From Hippasteria phrygiana (Eukaryota > Echinodermata > Asteroidea > Valvatida > Goniasteridae), in contig JAZGUH010000227.1 in the NCBI GenBank assembly GCA_037893225.1, positions 248,001 to 312,000 of the forward strand: a stretch of DNA of 64,000 nucleotides, written 5' to 3'. This document shows positions 1 through 10,872 of this stretch, in pieces. A program made the translations under genes and the position numbers. The stretch's first letter is position 1. Each line of letters begins with the position of its first letter. The notes below the pieces were generated by a model. The model searched no databases. It had not been told where the DNA came from and saw only the letters and a program-made list of their open reading frames with translations.

Positions 1-17
1 TGACAATTTGGGAGACA

Positions 18-90
18 GGCAAGATAGCTCAGTTGGTAGTGCGCCGGTACGGTAACCCAGAGGTCGCAGGTTCGAATCCCGCTCCTGCCA
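18..90 (+). tRNA. tRNA-like sequence (pseudogene or SINE head)
   Basis: A 73-nt tRNA-like unit is visible. It has an A-box like TAGCTCAGTTGG and a B-box GGTTCGAATCC, and its acceptor ends pair at six of seven positions (GGCAAGA with TCCTGCC). The anticodon stem does not pair well and the T stem has a mismatch. I read it as a tRNA-derived pseudogene or the promoter head of a SINE rather than a working tRNA. The internal Pol III promoter boxes look intact. Confidence 0.55.
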
Positions 91-1068
91 GTTTCTTTGT
101 TCACTTTGAAACTGTTTTTAACTTGAACAGAACACAGGTAAAAATGTTACCTTTAAATAGTAAAGATAGAGTATCTGCAGCTCAGGTGATTACAACACAA
201 TTACATGCAATAAATTGGTACAGGTAATATAAAATTACCTTCAGACATTTTGGATTTTCTATCAAACTTTGTATGTCACTCCCAAAGCAAGAAATGAATG
301 TCAGAAAATTGAAAAAAAAAAGGTAATTTCGTCGAAAGTACTTGGTTTTGGATTGGCAAAGAAAGGGCGAACAGTACCTATATTTGAGGGTTTTTTCTCT
401 TTTGCATAAATTGTTTTTTGGCATACAGGTTTAAATAGGTAGGAGGGGAGGCCCCGCACCTCCATGGTTCCCTCTACACCATCTTATATCCTACCCACAG
501 ACCCTTCCAGTAAAATTACTACAAAAACAATACCACCACTCTCACGTGTACCCCAGCTGACTCGGTTAAATGCACTGTACACTGTACAATGTGAAGGTCT
601 TAAATGTGTTCTCAAAAACTGTCATACCTGTATTTCATCAAAATCATTAACATTTTATAGGTGTTAAAAACAAAATACATGTATTCTGCACCTAGTTTAT
701 GTACTGTTGATTGTATATGACTACATATGTTTGTTTTTTCTAAATTAAACCACTTGAATTTGTTGAATCACAATTACAGGCGTACAAATGTGGGTATTCT
801 TATATCATAGTTTCAACAACTCCATGTACCTTGCATTATACTACAGTCATCCTCAGCAAGACTACAGTAAGTGCAAAAACTGACATTTTGCTGAATTTAG
901 AAAACAAGATTGTGCACCATTTTTATATAATTCCGCACTTTATTGTATTTTCCCTCTTTCTACATCCAATATTCTTGTGAGAATATTGCCCACCAAAATG
1001 TTTGATAAATTTCTCAGGTTTTGAGGAATTACAGAGGATTATCCTTAAGATTTAATGTTCATAAAATT
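91..1068. other. AT-rich DNA without recognisable gene
   Basis: No ORF here has coding character and there are no clear splice-flanked exons. The stretch is AT-rich, with short acatgta-type words. If the tRNA-like unit at its left is a SINE head, the SINE body could extend into the first part, but I cannot find its 3' tail. Confidence 0.4.
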
Positions 1069-1074
1069 GTAGCG

Positions 1075-2214
1075 TCGACCGTGCGCGGGACTATTGTACA
1101 CTGGAAAGGAATACTCCGGCACACTTTCTTCAGGTCTTCAAGGCTCGCAGCCAAATACTCAGTTGCTTGCTCCTCACTTCACTGATTCACCTGCTTACAC
1201 GCCTCAAAGTGGCGGTAGTAATCGTTCCAAGGAACCTTACCACTGTATCGGTCGGGGGTAATTGTAGGCCTGTGAGGCTTACCACCGTGAGGTTTTACCG
1301 CACACCTCATTGCCTACCAACCGCGACTCTCTTTTAAGTGGCCACGGGCCCACTCCAGGCGAGTCAACCTCACCAACAACCTCGTTGGATCTCCCCACAG
1401 TAGGACGAGTTGCAAAACTCAACAAGTCACTGTGTAAACCTCGCTCCTTATTAGCACAATTACCCTCACGGTCCACGAAGGGATTAGTATGAGGACTACG
1501 CATGGGAATAAACCTCACAGGTGTACTCTCAGTGTGCCTTTCTCCCTTTGAAACCAACTCAGGCGACGTGCCAACAGTGAAACGCTCCAGCGGCTTCAGT
1601 GAGGCATACCCTAAGGTATATCCTCCGGCAACTTCCACCCAATCTCTGGGTCCACCACAACCCAAGGTGTATCCCTACTCTTAGGGGTACCCTCATGCCA
1701 GGGGCGGATCTAGGTTTTACCTAAGGGGGAGTTTACCTGAGGTGATTGGCCTACACACCCCAGCGTGCTGAATTTTCGACACCCGACACTGGTTATTTTT
1801 TTTTCTCAGCCCGAGGGGGGGGGGGGGGTTTAAACCCCAAACCCCCCCGTAGATCCGCCACTGCATGCACACTTTTTGGCTGTGCTCCCTTCTTGACAGC
1901 CTCTAACTCCGAAGAAAGATGAGCCCTCTCCCACTCCAACCACTGAACCTCCATTCTCGAGCGGTTCAGCTCATCACAGACAGAGCCCTTGTCAACCTCC
2001 ACCGAGGTGACATCTCTGCCCTCACTGATACTGACGTTTCCTCCTGACTAGGAAACTCAGTACTCGGCCACTGGCCACTCGGCGATAGCGGTACCTCACA
2101 AGCAAATTCAGGCTGCGGAACCACCTGTCCCAAGCCTCCAGAATACACTAAACCCTGCGTACCGACTACCACCCGGTGATACTCCTCACAGGATCGGCAG
2201 TTGCTGTCTTGCAC
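1075..2214 (-). pseudogene. gag relic of LTR retrotransposon
   Basis: On the minus strand, 1265 to 1075 reads as a retroelement Gag core: RYSGKVPWNDYYRHFEAC, then after an in-frame TGA a stretch containing EQATEYLAASL. This resembles the capsid region of Ty3-type Gag. Upstream pieces in shifted frames (2214-1966 and 2002-1860) look like the Gag N-terminus, one of them charged and helical (WLEWERAHLSSELEAVKK). Frames are broken by indels, at least one stop and a MITE insertion at 1699-1863. It cannot make a full protein. Confidence 0.5.
1699..1863. mobile_element. MITE with CAGxGGCGGATCTA ends
   Basis: The ends are imperfect inverted repeats: CAGGGGCGGATCTAGG on the left and TAGATCCGCCACTG on the right. 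Between them lie long G and C homopolymer tracts. CATGC occurs on both flanks and may be part of a target duplication. The terminal CAG...CTG resembles hAT-type MITEs. It interrupts the older gag relic. Confidence 0.55.
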
Positions 2215-2426
2215 TACGTCGCAAAATTCGCAACTCCGCTCGAATCCTCAGTAGGATCCACCCACCAAACAACAAACCAGTAACGACCTAGGTCAGCATA
2301 ACCCGTTACCCTCGTTACCAATAATCCTCACTGTGTACCTCAGTGAGGTGCACTCACAAACAACAATCAAACACAATTTATTTCTCTTTATTACAAGTTC
2401 AAAAATTACACTAAACAATCACAAAT

Positions 2427-2444
2427 ATTCCACTTCTGGCACCA
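2427..2444 (-). other. primer binding site of the decayed LTR element
   Basis: Read on the minus strand, TGGTGCCAGAAGTGGAAT starts with TGG, as expected for the complement of a tRNA CCA end, and lies 2 nt inside the LTR. I did not assign the tRNA. Confidence 0.55.
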
Positions 2445-2446
2445 TT

Positions 2447-3572
2447 TGTGGCGGTTTCGGCGCCGGGGGAAACCTATGAGGGGACTGGTCTTATTTATCC
2501 CAGGGTTCCAACCAACACCTGTTATCCCACAACAATATTTATAGCCTTACGAACGAGTGAGCGGCTACCCAGACGCAAGGGGGGGGGGGGGGGGACAATA
2601 CACGAATGGTGGACTAAGCCTAGGGGCTGTTCGTTTGGTGGAGATATACCACCGTTTGTGATTGAGTCATTATCCTAGTGTAATTGGTCCAAAAGAAACC
2701 TCACAGTGACAAATAACCTCACAGAGACAAGTATTTCCAAAGACGATCAATAATTGGTCTTATTTCTTTCCTAAACAGCAATCAACAACAATTATCAATC
2801 AATAAGTTACACAATAATTTCCACTCGGGATAACCCTCACTTAAATAAATCTCACGTGGTCAAGCGCACCACCTAAATAATGACTTTAGATGAACTTATG
2901 TAACACAATAAAATCCACACACCGTTAGGCGGTATGAACTTATGCAATATAATCCTCACACCGTTAGGCGGTATGAACTTATACAATATAAATGTTATGG
3001 GGCATACACCTCTAACAGTTAATACAATTATAATTTCTATGAGGAACACACACCGTTAGGCGGTATGAACTTATGCAATATAATCCTCACACCGTTAGGC
3101 GGTATGAACTTATACAATATAAATGTTATGGGGCATACACCTCTAACAGTTAATACAATTATAATTTCTATGAGGAATACACTAGTAAGGCAGGATGATA
3201 AAAACTCTTCAAGAAAAGTAAAGGAGGTAGCTTATAGGCTTAATTAAATATGCACAAGTAATCCTCACGAGTTACCCTACACCTCAACCCAGCTCAGCTC
3301 AATAACAGCAAGCTTAAGGTATACCTCACGGGTTCTACAATAATAGCCCTCCCACAACCTGAGTCACGTAAGTAGCACGGCCACGAATAGACCATGGAGG
3401 TATTAAAAGACTAACCTGAGGGTTAAGATAACTCTCACAGGGCCCCACTCTATACCCGGTAAACCTCACGGGAACAGCCAGCTCGATGAACAGGGCTACA
3501 CTCGACCGTCGCCACACTTGAAGGCACTGGACAACGACCTGCAATCCCTCCAACCAATGTCACTCCGCTACA
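2447..3572 (-). repeat. long terminal repeat of the decayed minus-strand element
   Basis: This 1126-bp LTR has short inverted ends (TGTAGCGG / CCGCCACA). It contains an internal tandem duplication of period 131 bp (from about 2921 and again from 3052) that includes the phrase ACCGTTAGGCGGTATGAAC. Confidence 0.55.
2921..3180. repeat. two-unit tandem repeat, period 131 bp
   Basis: Two nearly identical 131-bp units lie inside the LTR. Each has two copies of a phrase starting ACCGTTAGGCGGTATG and one of ATGTTATGGGGCATACACC. Confidence 0.75.
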
Positions 3573-4600
3573 ATTTCCCCAACCCACTGGTTTACCCCCT
3601 AACGCTCACCCAGGTCCCACCTATAATCTATCCTCAAACTTAAATAACCCGCTACTCCAGTAACTCACCGGTCGTACACTCGACACGGCTGTTTCACTGA
3701 GAAAAAAGAGCGCCCTCTTTTGTTGAAATTTGGCCAGCCATTGAATCCGCGTGTGTGACGTCATAACGGCTTTTGGCCGTACAGGGGGGTGAGCGGTTCA
3801 CCCTGATTTGTTCTCCCGTTTCTGATTGGCCCACTTTTAAATTTTGCATATTTTCTGGGGGTATGTTATAAATATTCATTAAAGGTCACATGTTGCCCGT
3901 TTTCATCCATGGGCTTGGTTTGTTTACACAAAACTAATAACGGTCAAAGGGCACATTTAACCGCGCAAGGTGAAAGCGTGGAAGATCGCGAAATCGTCCG
4001 TTTTTTAGATTTTCAACAATTTATACCAATACTGGCGACAATTGGTAACTACCTATGGTTGGATGAGGCCTTCTAGATGCATTGTACGTGAGAGATAAGA
4101 AAGGGCCACAAGGTTTGTGTAAATTTAAAGTGGATTTAAATCAACCATAATTTGAGTTTTAAACTGTACGCGCTGTACAATATGCACGGTTTGCGTGCAT
4201 TTTTACATGTAATGTATACATGTATATTGTACTAGGAGTAGGAGTAGGACATGTAGATTGCATTCTGTACGTTTTCATCTGCGTACTTGATAGGGCTAAT
4301 CGTGGGGAAGGAACTCAACCTCATTTTAAACCAAAATAATACAGGGAATATCCTGACTGATCATGCTGATACCGTTATTACTGTATACCATGTATACAGC
4401 ATACATTACATGTACAATGTACAACCATCAGGTACAACTGTACAACTACATATATGCATATGTCAGCATGTGCCCCACCCCCCTCCCCTCGCCCCACCTG
4501 TTTAATGGATTGCACATGTACTCCAACAAAAACTTGTGATATCTGTCATGACGACAGCCATACACGTTAGGGTTAGGCCTAGCCTACTGACAGCAGCCAT
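3573..4600. other. no gene seen
   Basis: The stretch is AT-rich with several acatgtaca words. I see no coding exon, RNA gene or complete transposon here. Confidence 0.4.
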
Positions 4601-4833
4601 AAAGCAATGGCGGAAAGATTTTACTTTAATACCCCCCCAAAATAGGTCAGAAACAGCAAAATCGTGGAAATTAACCAGCCCTCCTAATATTAACTGTCTG
4701 AATTGCAAAACAAAATCCTGACAAATCCTGTGTTTACTGTTTATGCAATTCTAAACATGAATGGATCGTTATTTTGTCAAATGTTTCTGTTTTAGTGGGG
4801 GTATTAAAGTAAAAGTTTTCCGCAATGGCTTTG
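4601..4833. mobile_element. MITE with long imperfect inverted ends
   Basis: The left arm (4601-4640, GCAATGGCGGAAAGATTTTA then CTTTAATACCCCC) and the right arm (4794-4833) are inverted copies with few mismatches around about 155 bp of AT-rich DNA. It has no coding capacity. No clear target duplication was found. Confidence 0.6.
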
Positions 4834-7669
4834 CAAAATATTGTGTATTTGTAGCATCCTCATCAGGGGCCTTGACAATGTTGACCTAAAAAAGTTTCCA
4901 GGACAAACAAGGAGCGGCTATGCTGCTTTATGACAGTACATGACTTCATAACTTTTCTTCTGAAATGCATCAATTTTAAATTTTTTTAATTAAGTAAATT
5001 CATTAAAACATTTTTTTTATTCAGTTAAATTAAATCTTAATAAATATGCATGAGATTTGCCAATATACATCTAATTCAATTGTAATGTGATATGTACACA
5101 TGTTGCTTCAGATCAACACTCGGTTTATACATGTTAAATATTAATTTCCTGACACCCCCCTCCCTCCCCCTAGAGGAACGGTCCAATTGTGGATCTCATC
5201 AAACACCGTCCCTCCTCCGGGAACCATGTTGGCACTAACGTTTTTGGTTGAAAAGTGGTTTAAGTGTTTAGGTGGCTTACTTGATTGATTGTTATTCAGT
5301 TACAACTCCATGTATTATTACCACTTTTAAAACAACAAACGGTCAAAATAAAAAAATTGTTCGGCACGAAGCTTTTTTGGAACAATTGCGCCCTCAATTG
5401 CCGATTTTTAACCACGTACATTGTCATTGCGTTTGTACGTTGACGCGTCGACGACATCCACGGCATATCTTACCGAATGTTACTTTCAGCACTTTCACAT
5501 TTTCCTACCTTGAATCACACTACGTACGTGGTCAGGTTAGTTGAGTTAATTCTTAGTACATAAATTGTGAAGTTTTCGTCTGGTTTTAACGGATATTTAC
5601 ATGTATACTGCACACATCTTGCCGCTTGCTCGGTTGCCCAATTTACGGACATGTGCACAGTACATTAGTCCCTGTGCATAGCGTCAGCAGTAGACATGAG
5701 GGCAAAGCGGTATATTGTACTCAGGTCTCCACAATTATAATTTATAGTTATACTTTATTTGTAAATATGTTGAACAGTTTTACTATTCCATTAGGTCCAG
5801 ACTCCAGAGCCTGTTCACATTTTTTTTTTTTTTTTTTTTTGCCTACCCTTTTTTAGTATAGTCCGAGTAACTTGGACCCTTTATCGCCTTTCCTTTTTAA
5901 ACATTTGGACATAATCTGGCGATAGTAGGGTCCAAGGCCTTATACACACCAAAATGGTCATTCCAAAAATAGCCCTGACATCCCAACAAAACTGTCCGAT
6001 TTCACCCTTACAACGGCTACCAAAACACTAGATACGCCGCCTTGGGTACAAGTGGGGTTTATGGAATAACATACAGGTACTAAGCTTCACTTATCATTTT
6101 GATAAAAAGTTAAATTTACCATTTAATTGTCGTTTCGCTGTCGATGGGAGTTTAAATCGTGACTTTGCATGATGTCACCCTGGTGCACGACAACTTATAT
6201 ATGCCGGCGACTGTTTCGTGAATGGTACAACGGTCACTATGTGTACTCGTACGTGTAGATACATAATTGAGGTTTAGGTAGGCAGATTCACAAAACTGAT
6301 TTTCTGTCGCGCGCTGTGACCGGCCGAAATTTTGTCGACTCCCGACCATACTCGTGAAAAACGCATAGGAGGAGTAATTACTATTTCCTGGTTACGGTGA
6401 TGAGGCTTAAAAGTTTTTCTGGTCGCCGTTTTATTGATCATGGATTTCTGCAGTCGATAAAAAAGAAATCAACGACAGAAGACCTTTCCTTGTTTAAATA
6501 CGGCCAGCTGAATTTCGTTAAATTTTGACGATTTCCTTGTCCAACTTTAAGGGTAAAATTCTAACATAAGGGGTAATCTGTCGATGTTCTAGTGTCACTA
6601 ATTGGATACACCACATTGTGTTCATCTTAAAAACATTCAGTCACTCGACAAAAACTGTTCAGGATAAACGGTACACAACCGCACGAAAAAATTACCGGGG
6701 GCGAAATAAAAATTCGCCGGTATCGGCAATTTGACTTGAAGAATCGGGGTATCACGCACGGGTGGAATTTGATATCCAATGCAATTTTATAAAACGGGAC
6801 AAACCAAATTATTTTGTTGTTTGTTTTAATGCATGCATTTATATTGCAAAAAACAAGTCAGTTCAGAGGATGCACGATACTGCGCCATGCATACGTCCGC
6901 CAGCCAGCTGCACATGGCCTGGGACTATTTGACGGAACGCGGGCCATGACGTATAGAGAATTTGTACCCATAGGTTGGTTAATTTCCTTGAAATCTTACT
7001 CAAAAAGTGAATTGTTTACGTATATTTCTCTTACTGAGGCCACAGCTAATCACCACTCCGTTGTTTTGCATCAGGCTTTTGTCACTTGAGGGTGCCCTAA
7101 TGCTCTTAACCAACCACAGTGCGGCAAAAAAACCAACAAATTGACAGATTGGTTTCGCAGGAAACAGTCGTCTGAATATTTGTTTCAGGCGCATACGGCA
7201 TAGTACCATATCAGCCGCGTTACCGCACAAAACAAATTTGGGAATATTTTCTTTAAATGCACTTTGTTACAACAGTCAGCAGCATGAACATGTTGGCTTT
7301 AGCATTGACAGGCTACATGTACATGAGGGTGCTATTAATCAGTTCCCCAAGAAACAAATCTTATTCCAAAGCTACTACTACATATAATGCCAAATGGGAT
7401 GATTGATTCAATCATGCAAGACGTTTTGAAGCTAAATAATTTAGCCTTTTTTTTCTGGACCATGATAAGTGATCTGTTTCAAATTAAGTGTTGACATATT
7501 TGTTCATGTGTTAACTTACAAATGTAGATTATTTTTTTGTAGATGATGTGGTTATTTGCACACTAAAAAGTTGTTTTTAAAGAGCTTCCTAGCAGCACAA
7601 AAACTAATGGCGAGTGCTAAATAGGCAAAGGTACCTGTATATAAAATGCATGTAAATAAGAGGATAAAA
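4834..7669. other. no gene seen
   Basis: Low-complexity stretches occur (C-rich near 5150, a T run at 5819-5840). No ORF over about 90 codons or splice-flanked exon is convincing. Confidence 0.4.
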
Positions 7670-7772
7670 GTGACCTGGTCTTTACCATGTCAATAATAAC
7701 TGAGGAGGGGCGTGACCGCTGTTAATGGACTGAGCCGAGGTTATTATTGACTGGTAAAGACCGGGTCATCAC
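7670..7772. repeat. inverted-repeat element, family with GTGATGACCxGGTCTTTACC ends
   Basis: Left GTGACCTGGTCTTTACC and right GGTAAAGACCGGGTCATCAC form a short-spaced inverted repeat with TCAATAATAAC inside each arm. Related copies are at 28,951-29,010, 30,588-30,705 and 36,762-36,880. Confidence 0.6.
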
Positions 7773-7884
7773 ATTTGTATACCCATTCTAAATGCCTTCT
7801 TACGAAAAATGCAAAAACCTCCCGTAAAAAGGACAAAATGCGAAGCTTTTTCAACCCAATTTTCCTCCAAACAAAATACATGCG

Positions 7885-8145
7885 TACATGTACGTATCAG
7901 TCTTGTGAGTGCGTGAAGGCGCTCCGCCCCTGCTGTCGCGTGTAGCATTTTATACATGCGCATTAGCGTTGTCTTACATTATGCAGTTCATATCTTGTGC
8001 GCGCACCTACTACGTATACGTTCTTCCTGTTGCGTATCAGCTGAGAACAGCTGGTAATGACGCGCCATGTTTAAACACACCCACGTGACAGGCTCTCGAC
8101 CAATATGGATAGTGAAACTCGCCGAGGCATTTATGAATAATTTTT
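7885..8145 (+). repeat. dispersed repeat, copy A
   Basis: This stretch is closely similar to 33,355-33,650. Shared blocks include CTTGTGCGCGCACCTACTAC, GCTGAGAACAGCTGGT and CACCCACGTGACAGGCTCTC. It has no coding content and is probably part of an unrecognised transposon or a repeated regulatory unit. Confidence 0.65.
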
Positions 8146-9073
8146 TGGGGTTTCTCATGGATACCATGATAAACAAAAAGATACAAATAAGAAATATGCA
8201 AGTATTGTTGAATTGACACACATTAAACCCATTAATTTTTTACCTATGAGTTTATAATTAATTTAACTTTTTTTTTCTTCAGGAAATGGTTTGACAGGAT
8301 TTGCCTCTGAAAGGTCCTCACAGCAGCTTGCAGTGGAAGCCCGTGGCTCCCATCTCTTGATTCATTGCTGTAATAATCATGAATCATTGATGGGTTCAGC
8401 TGGCTCCATGTCGTTCATCATACAAGACAAACCAACACACATCCGAGTCTGAATGGGGATACATTACATGTAGTCCATAAGCCAGGGACTGCAATTTGAC
8501 AATGATACCAAATAAAGGTACTATATGTAATTATAGTTTAAATAAACAAAAAGGCCATGGTCTTTAACTGTCTAGACATTTAAACGCCATGCGCACCTGA
8601 CATATTGCTCAGAATTTCCCAGGTCCAGGGCCAAAAAATATCAATACGGGATTTGGATAATCACCCACCATCTACTGGCTGTCAGGAACCGGCGTGCCTA
8701 TCGGGGGAATCAATTTATAATCCCGTCTTGAATCAAAAGACTATGTAGAATGTGACATTGAAAATCCAAGGGCAGTATTATAGCCAAGCAACCCACCGAC
8801 CCAATCAATCAAACAACCAACCAACCGTGTTGTACTCAAGTACTTAATTATTATTATTATTATTAATTAACCAAAAAAAGGCTCCAAAAAGTATTTTCCA
8901 AGTACTTTTTAAAATACTGCATAAATTACGACGACCTAAAAGGAAAAATACTTAACCTAATACTCAAAGCACTAAAACCAAAGATTATATTTAGTAAGTA
9001 CCCGGAAAGTAAGTACTCAACTACAACTCTACCGGCCAACCAACCAACCAATTAAGTGATCAAGCAATTGAGC
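8146..9073. other. no gene seen
   Basis: AT-rich sequence with a short (ATT)n at about 8849-8865. No gene or RNA is supported. Confidence 0.4.
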
Positions 9074-9274
9074 CAGCTGCGTAGCCAGGGTTGTCTCCAT
9101 AAGGGGGCTAGATGTTACAGTGGGTGGGCGCTCAGTGATTTTTCTTTATAATGCTATTATTTTCTGCGTTTGAGCAATTTTCTAGTGGCGACTCGGGGGG
9201 GCGACCCTTTTTTATTGGGGGGGGGGGGGGTGTGCCCCCAAGCCCCCCCCCCCCCCCCCTTAGCTATGCCACTG
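9074..9274. mobile_element. hAT-like MITE (CAGxxGCGTAGC ends), copy 1
   Basis: The left end CAGCTGCGTAGCCAGGG and right end CTTAGCTATGCCACTG are imperfect inverted repeats. The flanks AATTGAGC and GATCGAGC match at six of eight positions, as for an old 8-bp duplication. The interior (TTATTTTCTGCGTTTG) is shared with the copy at 13,440-13,690. Confidence 0.6.
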
Positions 9275-10012
9275 GATCGAGCGAGCGAGCAAGCAAGCAA
9301 GCACAAACGACCAAGTATGCACAGCCAACAAACCAACCAAAACCAACCAACCCACCCACCTACAAAACAGCACCAACCGACATAACCAAAACCAACCACC
9401 TAATAAAACCCACCAATCCACCCCACCCACAAAGCAACCAACCAAGCGACACCAACCAAACAACCATCAAAACCAACCAACTATCCAAGCAAGCAAACAA
9501 ACAAACAAGCAAGCTACCGACCAAGCACACAACCAACAAAGCAACTAAAACCAACCAACCAACCCACCCACCCACCCACAAAGCAACATCAACAGACAAC
9601 AAAAATAAAATAACCAAAAACAACTAAAACCAATCGCCAAATAAACCCCACCAATCCACCCCACCCACAAAGCAATACAACCAACCAAGCGACCAACCAA
9701 GCAAGAAAGCAAGCAAAACCAACCAACCAAACAACCATCAAAACCAACCAACAAGCAAGCAAGCTACCGACCAAGCACAACCAAGTACACACAACCAACA
9801 AAGCAACTAAAACCAACCAACCCACCCACCTACAAAGCAACACCAACAGACAATAAAAATAAAATAACCAAAAACATACAAAAACAACTAAAACCAACCG
9901 CCAAATAAACCCGACCAATCCACCCTACCCAAAAACCAATACCAACCAACCAAGCGACCAACCAAGTAAGAATGCAAGCAAATCCAACCAAATAACCATC
10001 AAAACACACCAA
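9275..10012. repeat. degenerate CAAC/AACC-rich low-complexity DNA
   Basis: The strand is almost purely A and C, with repeated phrases such as ACCAACCAAC, CAAGCAAGCAAG and AAATAAACCCCACCAATCCA. A larger unit of roughly 200 bp is loosely repeated three times (about 9390, 9620 and 9870). Long ORFs on both strands are compositional artefacts. Confidence 0.75.
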
Positions 10013-10702
10013 ATAACCAACCAACCAACCAACCACGTAACCAACCAACCAACCAACCAACCACGTAACCAACCAACCAACCAACCAACCAACCAATCAA
10101 CCAACCAACCAACCAACCAACCAACCACGTAACCAATCAACCAACCAACCAACCAACCAACCAACCACGTAACCAACCAACCAACCACGTAACCAACCAA
10201 CCAACCACGTAACCAACCAACCAACCAACCAACCAACCAACCAACCAACCAACCAACCAACCAACCAACCAACCAACCAACCAACCAACCAACCAACCAA
10301 CCAACCAACCAACCAACCAACCAACCAACCAACCAACCAACCAACCAACCAACCAACCAACCAACCAACCAACCAACCAACCAACCAACCAACCAACCAA
10401 CCAACCAACCAACCAACCAACCAACCAACCAACCAACCAACCAACCAACCAACCAACCAACCAACCAACCAACCAACCAACCAACCAACCAACCAACCAA
10501 CCAACCAACCAACCAACCAACCAACCAACCAACCAACCAACCAACCAACCAACCAACCAACCAACCAACCAACCACGTAACCAACCAACCAACCAAACAA
10601 ACAAACAAACAACCAACCAACCAACCAAACAAACAAACAAACAACCAACCAACCAACCAACCAAACAAACAAACAACCAACCAACCAACCAACCAACCAA
10701 CC
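10013..10702. repeat. (AACC)n microsatellite, about 690 bp
   Basis: Nearly pure AACC units run for about 690 bp. They are interrupted by the variant CACGTAACC in the left part and at 10,574, and by AAAC units at 10,595-10,680. Confidence 0.95.
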
Positions 10703-10721
10703 CACAGTCATGTAAACGGGT

Positions 10722-10872
10722 GCAATCGTGGACCTCCCATTGTTCCTCTTTTGTTTATACTTTTTCGGAAGGCCTCCCATTGGTTTTGTACACGATTTTC
10801 AATCGTGGACGTTAGGTCAAACGTGGACCCTCTGTCTACGCTCGAATTCTTTTGTCCTAGGTCCACGATTGC
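10722..10872. mobile_element. MITE with GCAATCGTGGAC ends, copy 1
   Basis: Perfect inverted ends GCAATCGTGGACCT / AGGTCCACGATTGC enclose 151 bp. Related copies are at 29,483-29,639 and 32,450-32,594, sharing the phrases for CCTCTTTTGTTT and CTCCCATTGG. Confidence 0.75.

Larger units (their letters stand above)
1069..3572 (-). mobile_element. decayed LTR retrotransposon, minus strand, truncated
   Basis: Read on the minus strand this is a 5' LTR (3572 to 2447), a two-base gap, a primer binding site and then a broken gag region that stops near 1069. The LTR ends are TGTAGCGG and CCGCCACA. A word cctcac/gtgagg recurs through LTR and interior, which supports one element. No protease, reverse transcriptase or second LTR is seen, so the 3' part is lost. 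A 165-bp MITE has inserted into the gag relic. Confidence 0.6.

Noticed and set aside
18..90. Functional tRNA gene
   Set aside because: The anticodon stem cannot pair properly; kept only as a tRNA-like sequence.
9151..9627. 158-codon plus-strand ORF rich in Pro, Thr, Lys and Asn
   Set aside because: It runs through MITE homopolymers and A/C-only DNA; purely compositional.
9925..10780. Long minus-strand ORFs made of GWLV repeats
   Set aside because: They are translations of the (AACC)n tract, open in all frames, with no start context or flanking gene structure.
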